Shown: positions 35,794 through 43,455 of the stretch, one piece after another
How positions within the stretch are numbered: position 1 is the stretch's first letter
How the letters are laid out: each line of letters starts with the position of its first letter
Source of the DNA: Ignavibacteriota bacterium
GTDB lineage: Bacteria; Bacteroidota; Ignavibacteria; UBA10030
Assembly (NCBI GenBank): GCA_003170475.1
Contig: PMZI01000055.1
Coordinates: 62,001-126,000, forward strand
Length of the DNA stretch: 64,000 nt
Direction: 5' to 3'
Position numbers and translations under genes: made by a program
Notes under the pieces: model-generated
What the model saw: the letters and a program-made list of their open reading frames with translations, nothing else
The model's database searches: none
Told to the model about the DNA's origin: nothing

Positions 35794-36075
35794 ATGCTGA
35801 CAGTTATCGGGAAGATTACAGCGAGAAGTGAGGCGATCGGAAAAGTTAGATCTCAGCTGACGAATCTTGTCGAACCTTCGCAAAAAGAGGCTGGATGTAT
35901 TCACTATTCCTTGTATCAGGACAACGACTCTTCCGCTGTTCTCTTCGTCTACGAGAAATGGAAAAGCAAGAACGATCTGGACGATCACATGCAGATGGCG
36001 CACTTCAAGCAGTGTTTTGGAGAAATTGAAGGTCTGTATGATGTTGAAGTTCACCTCTTGACGGAAGTGAGCTGA
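35794..36075 (+). CDS. Antibiotic-biosynthesis-monooxygenase-fold (YgiN-like) protein
   Basis: A 93-residue protein of the small dimeric ferredoxin-like family: LTVIGKITARSE, the central EAGCIHYSLYQD, FVYEKWKSKNDLDDHMQMAHF and a short C-terminal strand. Members include YgiN quinol monooxygenase and LsrG. The ATG at 35794 is chosen; a GTG at 35782 would add four residues. It follows the acid phosphatase gene on the same strand with a 76-base gap. Its part in the locus is unclear. Confidence 0.75.
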   Translation: MLTVIGKITARSEAIGKVRSQLTNLVEPSQKEAGCIHYSLYQDNDSSAVLFVYEKWKSKNDLDDHMQMAHFKQCFGEIEGLYDVEVHLLTEVS

Positions 36076-36167
36076 AGGGGGTCGTTGGCCGCGCTCAACG
36101 ACGTCCTTTTCCACGGATTCAACTCGTCTGGCGGTCCTGCGGCTGTTTTCCTGCACAATATCCGACA

Positions 36168-36386
36168 GACAACTGTCTCAGCATCAAGGCGCGACAACCA
36201 GAAGCAAGACCAATTCTGATCACCGCTCTCGCTGCGGTCTGTGCGATCTTGCCGCTGGTTTTAGGTTTTTGTTCCGAAGCACCGATGCAGCAATCTCTTG
36301 CCATCGCTGTCATCGGCGGTTTCTCTGTCTCCAGTCTGCTCCTATTCTTTGGATTGCCGATGGTTTATCGATTGATGAAAAGTTAA
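36168..36386 (+). pseudogene. Relic of an RND efflux transporter C-terminus
   Basis: In this frame an open stretch of about 72 codons reads DNCLSIKARQPEARPILIT, ALAAVCAILPLVLGF, then APMQQSLAIAVIGGFSVSS and LLLFFGLPMVYRLMKS before TAA. This is the last two membrane helices of AcrB/CusA-type pumps (compare RPILMTAL and QPLAIAVIGG in that family). There is no start codon or upstream pump sequence, so nearly a thousand residues are missing. It lies about 275 bases before ssrA, a common integration site, and may be left from a rearrangement. Confidence 0.65.
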
Positions 36387-36404
36387 CACAAAGTTCACAT
36401 TGCA

Positions 36405-36436
36405 GTGTCTCACTTCAGAATGAAGGAGTGAGACAC
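36405..36436. repeat. Perfect 10-bp inverted repeat downstream of the RND relic
   Basis: GTGTCTCACT and AGTGAGACAC are perfect arms around a 12-base centre that can extend by two more pairs. There is no T-run on either side. It may be the old terminator hairpin of the lost pump gene. The rest of 36437-36593 shows nothing I can name. Confidence 0.5.
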
Positions 36437-36593
36437 CGATTCAAACTTCCCGTGCAAAGGGGAGAGCGCAAAAGGCCTGCAAATATCGAACTTGTCGGTC
36501 TTTTCCTGCCTTCAACATCCTTCGGCAAATCGCGTTAGCCTCGCCCGGAACCTCTTCGAACGCCCGGAGTGTTTTCGACCACAGCCGCACCCG

Positions 36594-36622
36594 TTGAGTA
36601 TGTCCCAGTTAGTGAGTACATT
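36594..36622 (+). promoter_or_regulatory. Possible ssrA promoter
   Basis: TTGAGT (36594-36599), 17 bases, TACATT (36617-36622). Transcription would start about 30 bases before the mature tmRNA end, consistent with 5' processing by RNase P. The match is moderate. Confidence 0.4.
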
Positions 36623-36661
36623 GAATTGAGCATCATTCTGTTTTTCCGCGTTCGTTTTTCT

Positions 36662-37067
36662 GGGGGTGACCTGGTTTCGACGGGGATGAGGAAGCTCAGA
36701 ACTGCGTGCCGTGGTCTCCGTGTCCACGTTAAAGAAGCGGTAAACTATCAAGTGCCAACTACAACTACGCACTGGCTGCTTAACTAGCTTAAGCAACCCG
36801 TTCCTTTTGTTTTTTGCCCATTGGAGGCATCTGGAACGTCGAGTGAGATGGGATAGGATGGTTCTGCGCCGAAGGGGACCATCTGAAACTCTGCCACAAG
36901 CGGAGTCTACTTTGGATAGCATGTGGTCAATCCTGTCTGTCCCGCGTTGCGGGATCCCGGTAAAACGGGACCGGAGTTCCCACATGCGAAACTCAAAAGG
37001 CAGGCTAGGTACGTAAACGTTTTGAGAGGCTTCTCTTCGGACCGGGGTTCGACTCCCCGCACCTCCA
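36662..37067 (+). ncRNA. ssrA: Transfer-messenger RNA (tmRNA)
   Basis: The 5' end GGGGGTGACCTGGTTTCGAC and the 3' T-arm with GGTTCGACTCC followed by CGCACCTCC are diagnostic. GGGGGTG pairs with CACCTCC to give the seven-pair acceptor stem with one G-U. The CCA end is not encoded. Within it, the tag reading frame 36754-36783 encodes ANYNYALAA and a TAA stop; the resume codon is probably GCC at 36754. tmRNA with SmpB rescues stalled ribosomes and marks the aborted peptide for proteolysis. At 406 bases it is of usual length. A strong terminator follows. Confidence 0.95.
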
Positions 37068-37073
37068 CACACA

Positions 37074-37105
37074 GGCCTTCGTCTCACCCACGAAGGCCTT
37101 TTTTT
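37074..37105 (+). terminator. Rho-independent terminator of ssrA
   Basis: GGCCTTCGT (37074-37082) and ACGAAGGCC (37090-37098) form a perfect 9-bp stem with a 7-base loop, followed by seven Ts. Confidence 0.9.
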
Positions 37106-37123
37106 CATACCAGGAAGACAATC

Positions 37124-37816
37124 ATGGCTTCGACAATACTTGTCGTCGACGACGAGAAAGACATTCTCGAGCTCTTGAAATACAATCTCGAGAAAGAAGG
37201 ATACAAAGTTCTTACGGCTCATAACGGGAAAGAGGCCCTTAGAGTCGTCAAACATCTTCCCGATCTCGTTGTCCTGGACATCATGATGCCTGAGCTTGAT
37301 GGGTGGGAGGTATGCAAGGCGATACGAAAAGACCCTGCAACAGCAAGGATCCCTATTGTATTTCTCACGGCGCGTGACAGTGAGGTGGACGAAGTGGTCG
37401 GGCTTGAGCTCGGGGCAGACGATTACATAGTGAAGCCGGTGAAACTCCGGACATTTGTCGCACGGGTGAAGCGTGCCTTGAAGCCGGCAAGCGAACGGGG
37501 AGAGCCGTCTGCGACTGAAAACCTGACAATCGGAAATCTCGAGATTCAGACGGTAAACTACGTCGTGAAGATCAAAAACCGGAATATCCATCTTCCGAAG
37601 AAGGAATTCGAGGTACTCTTGTTTCTTGCTCGTCATCCGGACAGAGTTGTCAGCCGAGAAACCCTTCTCAACGAGATTTGGGGACACGATGTCTTCGTTG
37701 TGGACAGAACGATCGATGTCCACGTCCGCAAAATCCGTGAAAAGCTTGGGCATCTTGCTGAGCACATAGAAACTGTGAAAGGTGTTGGATATCGATTTCG
37801 GAAGGAACTGCAATGA
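37124..37816 (+). CDS. phoB: Phosphate regulon response regulator PhoB
   Basis: A 230-residue OmpR-family regulator with VVDDEKD, phosphoacceptor Asp52 (VLDIMMP), Lys104 (VKPV) and a winged-helix output domain (LPKKEFEVLLFLARHP, VDRTIDVHVRKIREKL, VKGVGYRF). The start is ATG 37124 with AGGAAG upstream; a longer frame would run back through the tmRNA. It overlaps phoR by four bases. The PhoB name rests on the adjacent phoR, pit and pst genes and on Pho-box arrays at 40.6 and 40.8 kb. It should activate those promoters in phosphate starvation. Confidence 0.88.
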   Translation: MASTILVVDDEKDILELLKYNLEKEGYKVLTAHNGKEALRVVKHLPDLVVLDIMMPELDGWEVCKAIRKDPATARIPIVFLTARDSEVDEVVGLELGADDYIVKPVKLRTFVARVKRALKPASERGEPSATENLTIGNLEIQTVNYVVKIKNRNIHLPKKEFEVLLFLARHPDRVVSRETLLNEIWGHDVFVVDRTIDVHVRKIREKLGHLAEHIETVKGVGYRFRKELQ

Positions 37817-39261
37817 GCAGCGTTCGCACAAAGATCACATTCACGTATCTTCTTTTTTCAGTTCTGATCATCAGCGTTCTGGGGATCTTATTCAGTATCG
37901 AGATCGAACGATACATTTTCGATCGACTTTTGGGAACTCTGAATACTGAAACGAAAGCGCTGTCGGCTATTTTGCACGAAGGGAGCGGGGGAGCGGAGCA
38001 GAGGGGAGAGAAGGCCAAGGAATTGAATGCTGTCGCGAAGGCATCCCTGATGCGGATCACGCTTATCGATTCAAGCGGTGTCGTTTTCTATGATTCTTCG
38101 GTGCCGGATTCCCTTCTGCACACCTTGGAAAATCACGGACGGCGGCCGGAAATCCTCGAAGCGATGCATTCTGGGACGGGATCGAACGTGAGAACGAGTC
38201 GAACTATCGAGCACGATTTGGTGTATGTCGCAAGACAGATTGACGTTGTCGAAGGCCCGTCGGTGGTGTACCCAAATCTTCAGTTTATCAGAGTTTCCGT
38301 TGAGTTGACGGATGTGAACAAGATCATGTACGAAATTCGTTTCAAGATTGTGCTCGCAGCCATCGTTGTCCTCATTCTTGTGATCATTGCAAGTCAGGTG
38401 ATTTCGCGTCGACTGTCGAATCCCATTGTCGAAATCGGTGACATCGTAAAGGAGATCAAGGCAGGGAACCTCGACCAGAAGCTCCCCGTGCGCTCACAGG
38501 ATGAAATTGGCAGACTTGCCGGATTGATTAACGAGATGACTGACCGCCTCAAGGCAGATATTGAACAAATGAAAAAGCTTGAGCGGGTACGAAGCGAATT
38601 CCTGGGAAATGTTTCACATGAACTGCGAACGCCGATCTTTTCTTTGAAGGGTTTTCTGGAAACTCTTATTGAGGGTGCGATCGACGACAAGACCGTGAAC
38701 AGGGCATTTGTCGAAAAAGCGTATCATCACGCAAACCGACTTGATGGGCTGCTGACCGATCTTATCGAGATTTCCCGGATCGAGTCCGGCGAAATGAAAA
38801 TGAGTTTCCGCTATTTCGAGGTGTGTTCATGGTTGAAGCAATTGGCGGCTGACTTTGCTGATATCGCCTCGAAGAAGAAACAGAAGGTCGTTGTCGAGGT
38901 CCCTGACAGTGAGATCCTTGTGCTGGGGGACAAGGACAGACTCAAACAAGCTGTCGGCAACATTATCGACAACGCATTAAAGTATAGCTCCGATGGTACT
39001 ACTACTTTCGTGCGTCTTGAGGAAATCGAAGGGAAAGTTGTGCTCAGCGTCTCCGACATGGGGCCTGGAATAGAACCCGAGCATTTGCCGAGGATTTTCG
39101 AACGGTTCTACCGGGTTGATAAAGCGCGTTCCCGAGAAGTCGGCGGAACTGGTCTCGGTCTGGCTATCGTGAAGCATATCGTCGAAGCACACGGCAGCAA
39201 AATCTCTGTGACGAGTGAAATTGGGAAAGGGACAACGTTCTCATTCGAGTTGAAGAAGTAG
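37813..39261 (+). CDS. phoR: Phosphate regulon sensor kinase PhoR
   Basis: A 482-residue kinase. Membrane helices at about 10-30 and 177-196 enclose an extracytoplasmic region of about 145 residues. A HAMP domain (about 197-250) and GNVSHELRTPIFSLKG with His269 follow, then NIIDNALKY, DMGPGIEPEHLPRIFERFYR and GGTGLGLAIVKHI. It phosphorylates PhoB. Having an extracytoplasmic domain is a feature of PhoR in many non-enteric bacteria. PhoU and the Pst transporter, encoded at 42-47 kb, would normally hold it in the phosphatase state when phosphate is plentiful. Confidence 0.88.
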   Translation: MSSVRTKITFTYLLFSVLIISVLGILFSIEIERYIFDRLLGTLNTETKALSAILHEGSGGAEQRGEKAKELNAVAKASLMRITLIDSSGVVFYDSSVPDSLLHTLENHGRRPEILEAMHSGTGSNVRTSRTIEHDLVYVARQIDVVEGPSVVYPNLQFIRVSVELTDVNKIMYEIRFKIVLAAIVVLILVIIASQVISRRLSNPIVEIGDIVKEIKAGNLDQKLPVRSQDEIGRLAGLINEMTDRLKADIEQMKKLERVRSEFLGNVSHELRTPIFSLKGFLETLIEGAIDDKTVNRAFVEKAYHHANRLDGLLTDLIEISRIESGEMKMSFRYFEVCSWLKQLAADFADIASKKKQKVVVEVPDSEILVLGDKDRLKQAVGNIIDNALKYSSDGTTTFVRLEEIEGKVVLSVSDMGPGIEPEHLPRIFERFYRVDKARSREVGGTGLGLAIVKHIVEAHGSKISVTSEIGKGTTFSFELKK

Positions 39262-39313
39262 CGCAGGACTTCATGAGCGAATCATGACGAGCAGAGTTCC
39301 ATCCCCGCGTTCC

Positions 39314-40339
39314 TCAGAGCGCGAAGTGCTTTAGAAGGAAAAAGAACGCTGAGGCCAAGGCAGCCGTAAATGGTATTGTCAGAAGCCAGGCCCACACGAT
39401 CCGTCCTGCGACTCCCCACCTGACGGCAGACACCCTCACTGTCGATCCTACTCCCACGATTGCCCCTGTGATGGTATGTGTTGTCGATACAGGGATACCC
39501 GTGAGCGTTACAAGGAACAGGGTAAGTGCACCAGCCGTTTCAGCGCAAAAACCGCCTACGGGTCGGAGTTTCGTTATTCTCGATCCCATGGTGCGTACAA
39601 TTCGCCAGCCACCGAAGAGTGTTCCCAACGCGATCGAGGCGTGAGCGCCTAGAACAACCCAGAGAGGTATGTCCGGGAGTGCTCCGTTTGGTCCGTTTGC
39701 TATCATGCCTCCGCTCACGAGCACTGCTGTAATGATTCCCATCGTTTTCTGAGCATCGTTACCTCCGTGTCCGAGTGAAAAGAGCGCAGCGGAGAATAAC
39801 TGACCGCGGCGAAATGTCTTATCGACACGTGCCGGCGACCACTTGCGAAAGATCCAGTAGACCACAACCATGAAGGTAAATCCGAGAAGCATACCAAAGA
39901 GGGGGGACGCTACGATAAAAAGAATCGTCTTGATCCATCCCTCAGGTTTCAGCAAGCCTTCGAATCCTTGATGAGCCATGATCGCAGCTCCGGCGTATCC
40001 GCCGATAAGAGCATGTGAGCTTGAGGTCGGTAGTGCCAGGTACCATGTGAGAATATTCCACACCACGGCACCGAGTATCCCGGCGAGCAAGACATACAAA
40101 CGCATCTCAGAAGGTATGAGATCGATGTGCACCATCTCCCCGCCAATGGTTCTTGCAACGCGCGTTCCAAGAACTAGAAAAGCAACAAAATTGAAAAAGG
40201 CTGCCCAGATGACGGCCGTCGTAGGGGAGAGGACGCGGGTTGAGACGACAGTGGCAATCGAGTTGGCGGCGTCGTGAAATCCATTCAAGAAATCAAAAAG
40301 GAGTGCAGCGAGAACGATGACGATGACAAGGGTCAACAT
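39314..40339 (-). CDS. pit: Low-affinity inorganic phosphate transporter, PiT family
   Basis: A 341-residue membrane protein with duplicated PiT signature segments: DFLNGFHDAANSIATVVSTRVLSP near the start (shown in part by GFHDAANSIATVV) and FSLGHGGNDAQKTMG in the middle, plus GIPVSTTHTITGAIVGVG. It moves phosphate with a cation gradient or as metal phosphate. It is read leftward from the Pho box at 40.64 kb, after a small membrane-protein gene. A PiT gene under a Pho box is less usual than pst, but occurs. Confidence 0.9.
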   Translation of the reverse strand: MLTLVIVIVLAALLFDFLNGFHDAANSIATVVSTRVLSPTTAVIWAAFFNFVAFLVLGTRVARTIGGEMVHIDLIPSEMRLYVLLAGILGAVVWNILTWYLALPTSSSHALIGGYAGAAIMAHQGFEGLLKPEGWIKTILFIVASPLFGMLLGFTFMVVVYWIFRKWSPARVDKTFRRGQLFSAALFSLGHGGNDAQKTMGIITAVLVSGGMIANGPNGALPDIPLWVVLGAHASIALGTLFGGWRIVRTMGSRITKLRPVGGFCAETAGALTLFLVTLTGIPVSTTHTITGAIVGVGSTVRVSAVRWGVAGRIVWAWLLTIPFTAALASAFFFLLKHFAL

Positions 40340-40408
40340 AAACTACTCCGGTAATCGCAGAACAGAAAGAGGAATCCTGTGACTGGAGAGGAGATTGCTC
40401 GACAAAGA

Positions 40409-40585
40409 CTATGAATTTGCACGGGTAATGAAACCTAGGAGCACAACAACTGTAAACAACAGAACTCCAGTGAGAACAGTGAGCGGATCGCTTAAGTACT
40501 CTCCCTCTGTGCTTTCGTCAGCGACAAGAAATTCTCTCGCGATCCAAAAGGCGAACGGTTCCTGTGACATGTCATCGAGGGGCAT
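40409..40585 (-). CDS. Small membrane protein upstream of pit
   Basis: A 58-codon frame starting MPLDDMSQEPFAFWIAR, with acidic residues in the middle and a C-terminal membrane helix (TVLTGVLLFTVVVLLGF) ending TRANS. It lies between the leftward Pho box and pit, 69 bases before pit, on the same strand. It starts about 30 bases after the predicted transcription start. No strong Shine-Dalgarno is visible, and a second ATG at 40570 could be used. I do not recognise the family. The mirror-image gene at 40973 is also a small single-helix protein. Confidence 0.5.
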   Translation of the reverse strand: MPLDDMSQEPFAFWIAREFLVADESTEGEYLSDPLTVLTGVLLFTVVVLLGFITRANS

Positions 40586-40622
40586 GTTATTCGGCGCATC
40601 AGTGTGCGAATGAAAACATGGT

Positions 40623-40678
40623 AAGGTACGCTGATCATGTTATGACCACGTTAACGTAGTGTTAAGAAATTGTTAAGT
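40623..40678 (-). promoter_or_regulatory. Pho-box array driving pit (leftward)
   Basis: On the minus strand, CTTAACA, CTTAACA, GTTAACG and CATAACA repeat at exactly 11-bp intervals (plus-strand cores begin at 40672, 40661, 40650 and 40639). TACCTT (40628-40623) begins 16 bases after the start of the last repeat and is the likely -10. The layout is that of PhoB-family sites, where tandem 11-bp repeats replace the -35. It shares the 15-mer CTTAACAATTTCTTA with the opposite array. Confidence 0.82.
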
Positions 40679-40824
40679 CTCATTGTCAAATGTGATAAGG
40701 AATCGAAGAACGTGGACAAGAATGATCGTGTGGGTCGCCGTGACTATTGTGAGAAATAGGAAGGCTCAAACCCAAGAAGAAATGCGTCTTCACCAAGATC
40801 AACGTGCTTATCCTAGGAAAAATC

Positions 40825-40880
40825 GCTTAACAATTTCTTAGTACTGCCCTAACAATAGCCTAATGGGTGAATGCTACCTT
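40825..40880 (+). promoter_or_regulatory. Pho-box array driving the porin-pst operon (rightward)
   Basis: CTTAA, CTTAG, CCTAA and CCTAA cores start at 40826, 40837, 40848 and 40859, an exact 11-bp period. TACCTT (40875-40880) begins 16 bases after the last core, the same geometry and the same hexamer as in the leftward array. Transcription should start near 40887, before the small gene at 40973. The 145 bases between the two arrays (40679-40824) hold no gene. Confidence 0.82.
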
Positions 40881-40972
40881 TGTGGCGTAAATCATCAGAG
40901 AAGAGCTTGAAGGTTGGAAGTGATCGCTGGATTCCAATAATGCTCGACAGGGAAGAACCAAGGAGGGATGCA

Positions 40973-41119
40973 ATGGAAATCATCAGACAATTAGTCTGCG
41001 GTGAAAACGATCACGAAATCGGAAATCCGATGAACGATCGTGGGTTTGCGTTGTTGATGGCTATGGTGGCCGCAGCAACCTTGGCATTCGGACTGATTGT
41101 GCACAGCGTGACGATCTGA
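40973..41119 (+). CDS. Small membrane protein at the head of the pst operon
   Basis: A 48-residue protein, MEIIRQLVCGENDHEIG at the start and a membrane helix near the end (ALLMAMVAAATLAFGLIVH). AGGAGGG at 40961-40967 sits six bases before the ATG, a strong ribosome-binding site that decides the start; an upstream ATG at 40871 lies in the -10 hexamer of the Pho promoter. I do not recognise it. It is the first gene after the rightward Pho box and may be a small regulator or partner of the transporter. Confidence 0.65.
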   Translation: MEIIRQLVCGENDHEIGNPMNDRGFALLMAMVAAATLAFGLIVHSVTI

Positions 41120-41186
41120 ACATCTGTAAAGAGATTGCAAACAAGCATCAATTCATTCTTCTACTTCACATTTATAGGAGATTTCA

Positions 41187-42305
41187 ATGAGAATCCTGCT
41201 CCAGGTATTGTTGACTGTGGTTGTGTTCGGGGGAACACTTTTCGCACAAGGAACGGCGACTCCTCCGGCCGGAAAGTTTAGCGGCTATATGATGGGTGAT
41301 TACTATTACAACATGTCGAGAGATGCGGGCTATGCGGCTCTCGCGAACAATGCTTCGTCCTCAGCAGCTCCGGGAGCGACTGCAATGCAGAGTTTCATTC
41401 TTCGTCGTGTCTACCTGACGTACGACAATGACATCTCCGAGCAGTTCACGACGCGTTTCCGGTTGGAAGCCGACCAGGGAACCGATGTGCTGACATCAGG
41501 AAAGATCGGCGTCTTCGTCAAGGATGCATACCTTAAATGGAAGAACATTTTTGGCGGAAGTGATCTCACGTTCGGGATCCAGCCACCGCCAACGTACGAT
41601 GTGTCCGAGGCCGCCTGGGGTTACCGATCACTTGAGAAAACGATCATGGATCTCCGAGGCATCTATGGATCACGTGACGTGGGCCTTTCGCTCAAAGGAA
41701 AGATTGTCGAGAGCGGCATGTTCAACTACTGGGTCATGGTCGGCAAGAACGCGGGGAACACTCCTGCCACCACGAACAAGTACAATCGATACTCTGCTCA
41801 GCTGCACGTGAAACCTCTGACAGGTTTGCAGGCGACTCTCTACTTTGACTACCTCGATGCGGCTGACAAAGCTGATCCGTTCAACAAAGGATCGTTCGTA
41901 GGAAACGCCATGTCGACGATGGCACTGTTCGTCGGATACGCTCAGCCGAACAGTTTCAACGTGGGTCTCGAGGCGTTTAGCCAGTCCACGGCAAATGGCT
42001 ACACGGCATCAGGAGCAACCTCGCTAAGTTCGTTATCGAAGACCGGCTTCTCCGGTTGGGCCTCGGTCAATGTCACATCAGATATTTCTGTCGTAGGTCG
42101 ATATGACAACTATGATCCCAACACCAACAGCGCCGCAGTGGGCGACGTTCGCAACTATATCATCGGCGGTGTATCCTTCAAGGTCAATAAGAATGTATCG
42201 ATCACCCCGAACGTGCTTTATGAGACCTACGAGGCGCCAAGCGGGGGATCAGCTCCAGATGCCTCAGTCACAGCGAGGGTGACATTCTACTTCATCTTCT
42301 TATAG
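41187..42305 (+). CDS. Outer-membrane porin-like protein of the pst operon
   Basis: A 372-residue protein with a signal peptide ending near TLFAQG. The mature chain shows GYMMGDYYYNMSRD, RRVYLTYDNDISEQFTTRFRLEAD and many further amphipathic strands, ending VTARVTFYFIFL. It resembles phosphate-selective or general porin-type barrels (OprP/O-like) in layout, but I cannot assign the family firmly. Being in the Pho-controlled operon directly before pstS suggests that it brings phosphate across the outer membrane. Confidence 0.7.
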   Translation: MRILLQVLLTVVVFGGTLFAQGTATPPAGKFSGYMMGDYYYNMSRDAGYAALANNASSSAAPGATAMQSFILRRVYLTYDNDISEQFTTRFRLEADQGTDVLTSGKIGVFVKDAYLKWKNIFGGSDLTFGIQPPPTYDVSEAAWGYRSLEKTIMDLRGIYGSRDVGLSLKGKIVESGMFNYWVMVGKNAGNTPATTNKYNRYSAQLHVKPLTGLQATLYFDYLDAADKADPFNKGSFVGNAMSTMALFVGYAQPNSFNVGLEAFSQSTANGYTASGATSLSSLSKTGFSGWASVNVTSDISVVGRYDNYDPNTNSAAVGDVRNYIIGGVSFKVNKNVSITPNVLYETYEAPSGGSAPDASVTARVTFYFIFL

Positions 42306-42356
42306 ATCGAGTATTGCGGTATTGATTCAAACACCATCTCACGAAAGGACAGCATT

Positions 42357-43388
42357 ATGAGGCTTACGAAGAGCTTGTTTCTGATTGCAATACTTGGGAT
42401 GCTTGGGAGTGCAACCCTCGAGGCCCAGTTGAAGTTGAATGGCGCAGGTGCTACATTTCCCTACGTCATTTATTCGAAGTGGTTCGACGTCTATCACACA
42501 AAGACAGGCATAGAGTTCAATTACCAGTCAATTGGTAGCGGTGGCGGGATCAAGCAGGTGATCGAGGGAACAGTTGATTTTGGCGCAACGGATGGGCCAA
42601 TGACTCCCGATCAACTGAAGGATGCGGCTACGAAACAGGGAACCGATATTCTTCACATCCCTACGGTTATGGGCGCTGTGGTGGTCACCTATAATGTTCC
42701 CGAAATTGGGGCAGGCCTCAAATTGACGCCAGCAGTTCTTGCCTCCATTTTCCTGGGTGAAATCACGAAATGGAACGACTCACGGATCTCGGAGCTCAAC
42801 GCTGGTAAAATCCTGCCGGATCAGCAGATCATCGTCGCGCATCGTTCGGACGGGAGCGGGACTTCTTTCATTTTCACAGATTATCTCACAAAGGTAAGCA
42901 AGGAGTGGGAAGCCAAAGTCGGAAAAGGAACCTCTGTGAATTGGCCGGTTGGGCTTGGTGGCAAGGGAAATGAAGGGGTGACGGGTCTCGTAAAGCAGTC
43001 GCCGGGTTCTATCGGGTACGTGGAACTGGCGTATGCCGTAAAGAACAATCTTCCCTATGCGTGGATGAAGAACAAATCCGGGGTGTTTGTGGAGCCAACG
43101 CTCGAGTCAGTGACGGCTGCGGCCGCAGCTTCAGCGAAGAACCTTCCCGATGATTTGCGTGTTTCCATTACTGATGCGGATGGGAAGAACTCCTACCCGA
43201 TTTCTGGATTCACATGGCTTCTGGTCTACAAGCATATGAAAGATAAGGAGAAGGGAGAAGCCCTCGTCAAGTTTCTGAGGTGGGCCATGGGGGAGGGGCA
43301 GTCATATGCAAAGGACCTGTTGTACGCGCCTTTGCCCAAAGAAGTTGTGAAACGCTGTGAAGTGAAGATTGGTCAGATTCAATACTGA
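42357..43388 (+). CDS. pstS: Phosphate-binding protein PstS
   Basis: A 343-residue periplasmic protein with a signal peptide (ending LEAQ). The phosphate-binding loops are visible: NGAGATFPY, YQSIGSGGGIKQV, FGATDGPM and VAHRSDGSGTSFIF, the usual PstS pattern. It captures phosphate for PstCAB with high affinity. CGAAAGGACAG precedes the ATG. Two hairpins between it and the body of pstC may keep its mRNA level above that of the downstream genes. Confidence 0.95.
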   Translation: MRLTKSLFLIAILGMLGSATLEAQLKLNGAGATFPYVIYSKWFDVYHTKTGIEFNYQSIGSGGGIKQVIEGTVDFGATDGPMTPDQLKDAATKQGTDILHIPTVMGAVVVTYNVPEIGAGLKLTPAVLASIFLGEITKWNDSRISELNAGKILPDQQIIVAHRSDGSGTSFIFTDYLTKVSKEWEAKVGKGTSVNWPVGLGGKGNEGVTGLVKQSPGSIGYVELAYAVKNNLPYAWMKNKSGVFVEPTLESVTAAAAASAKNLPDDLRVSITDADGKNSYPISGFTWLLVYKHMKDKEKGEALVKFLRWAMGEGQSYAKDLLYAPLPKEVVKRCEVKIGQIQY

Positions 43389-43399
43389 CGTCCGCGGAT

Positions 43400-43420
43400 C
43401 GATGGGATAACACCCCATCG
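43400..43420 (+). promoter_or_regulatory. Intercistronic hairpin after pstS
   Basis: CGATGGG (43400-43406) and CCCATCG (43414-43420) form a perfect 7-bp stem, twelve bases after the pstS stop, without a T-run. It is likely a 3'-end stabiliser for the pstS message. Confidence 0.55.
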
Positions 43421-43455
43421 TCTCAATCAAAGAGTTATCGCGAGATAAGACTGAA

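Noticed and set aside
36382-36410. Third Pho box near the RND relic (GTTAACA and GTTCACA 11 bp apart)
   Set aside because: Only two imperfect repeats, inside and after a relic gene, without a -10 in the expected place.
36923-37123. N-terminal extension of PhoB
   Set aside because: The frame runs through the 3' half of tmRNA and its terminator; the receiver fold begins at ATG 37124.
36512-37831. 439-codon minus-strand open frame across ssrA and phoB
   Set aside because: It overlaps the tmRNA and phoB, is rich in Arg, Cys and His without motifs, and is a strand shadow.
40395-40613. Plus-strand 72-codon frame upstream of the Pho box
   Set aside because: It is antisense to the more convincing small membrane-protein gene, with no membrane or domain feature of its own.
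40871-40972. Longer form of the small pst-operon protein from ATG 40871
   Set aside because: This ATG precedes the TACCTT -10 by four bases and lies before the likely transcription start, while ATG 40973 has a strong AGGAGGG.
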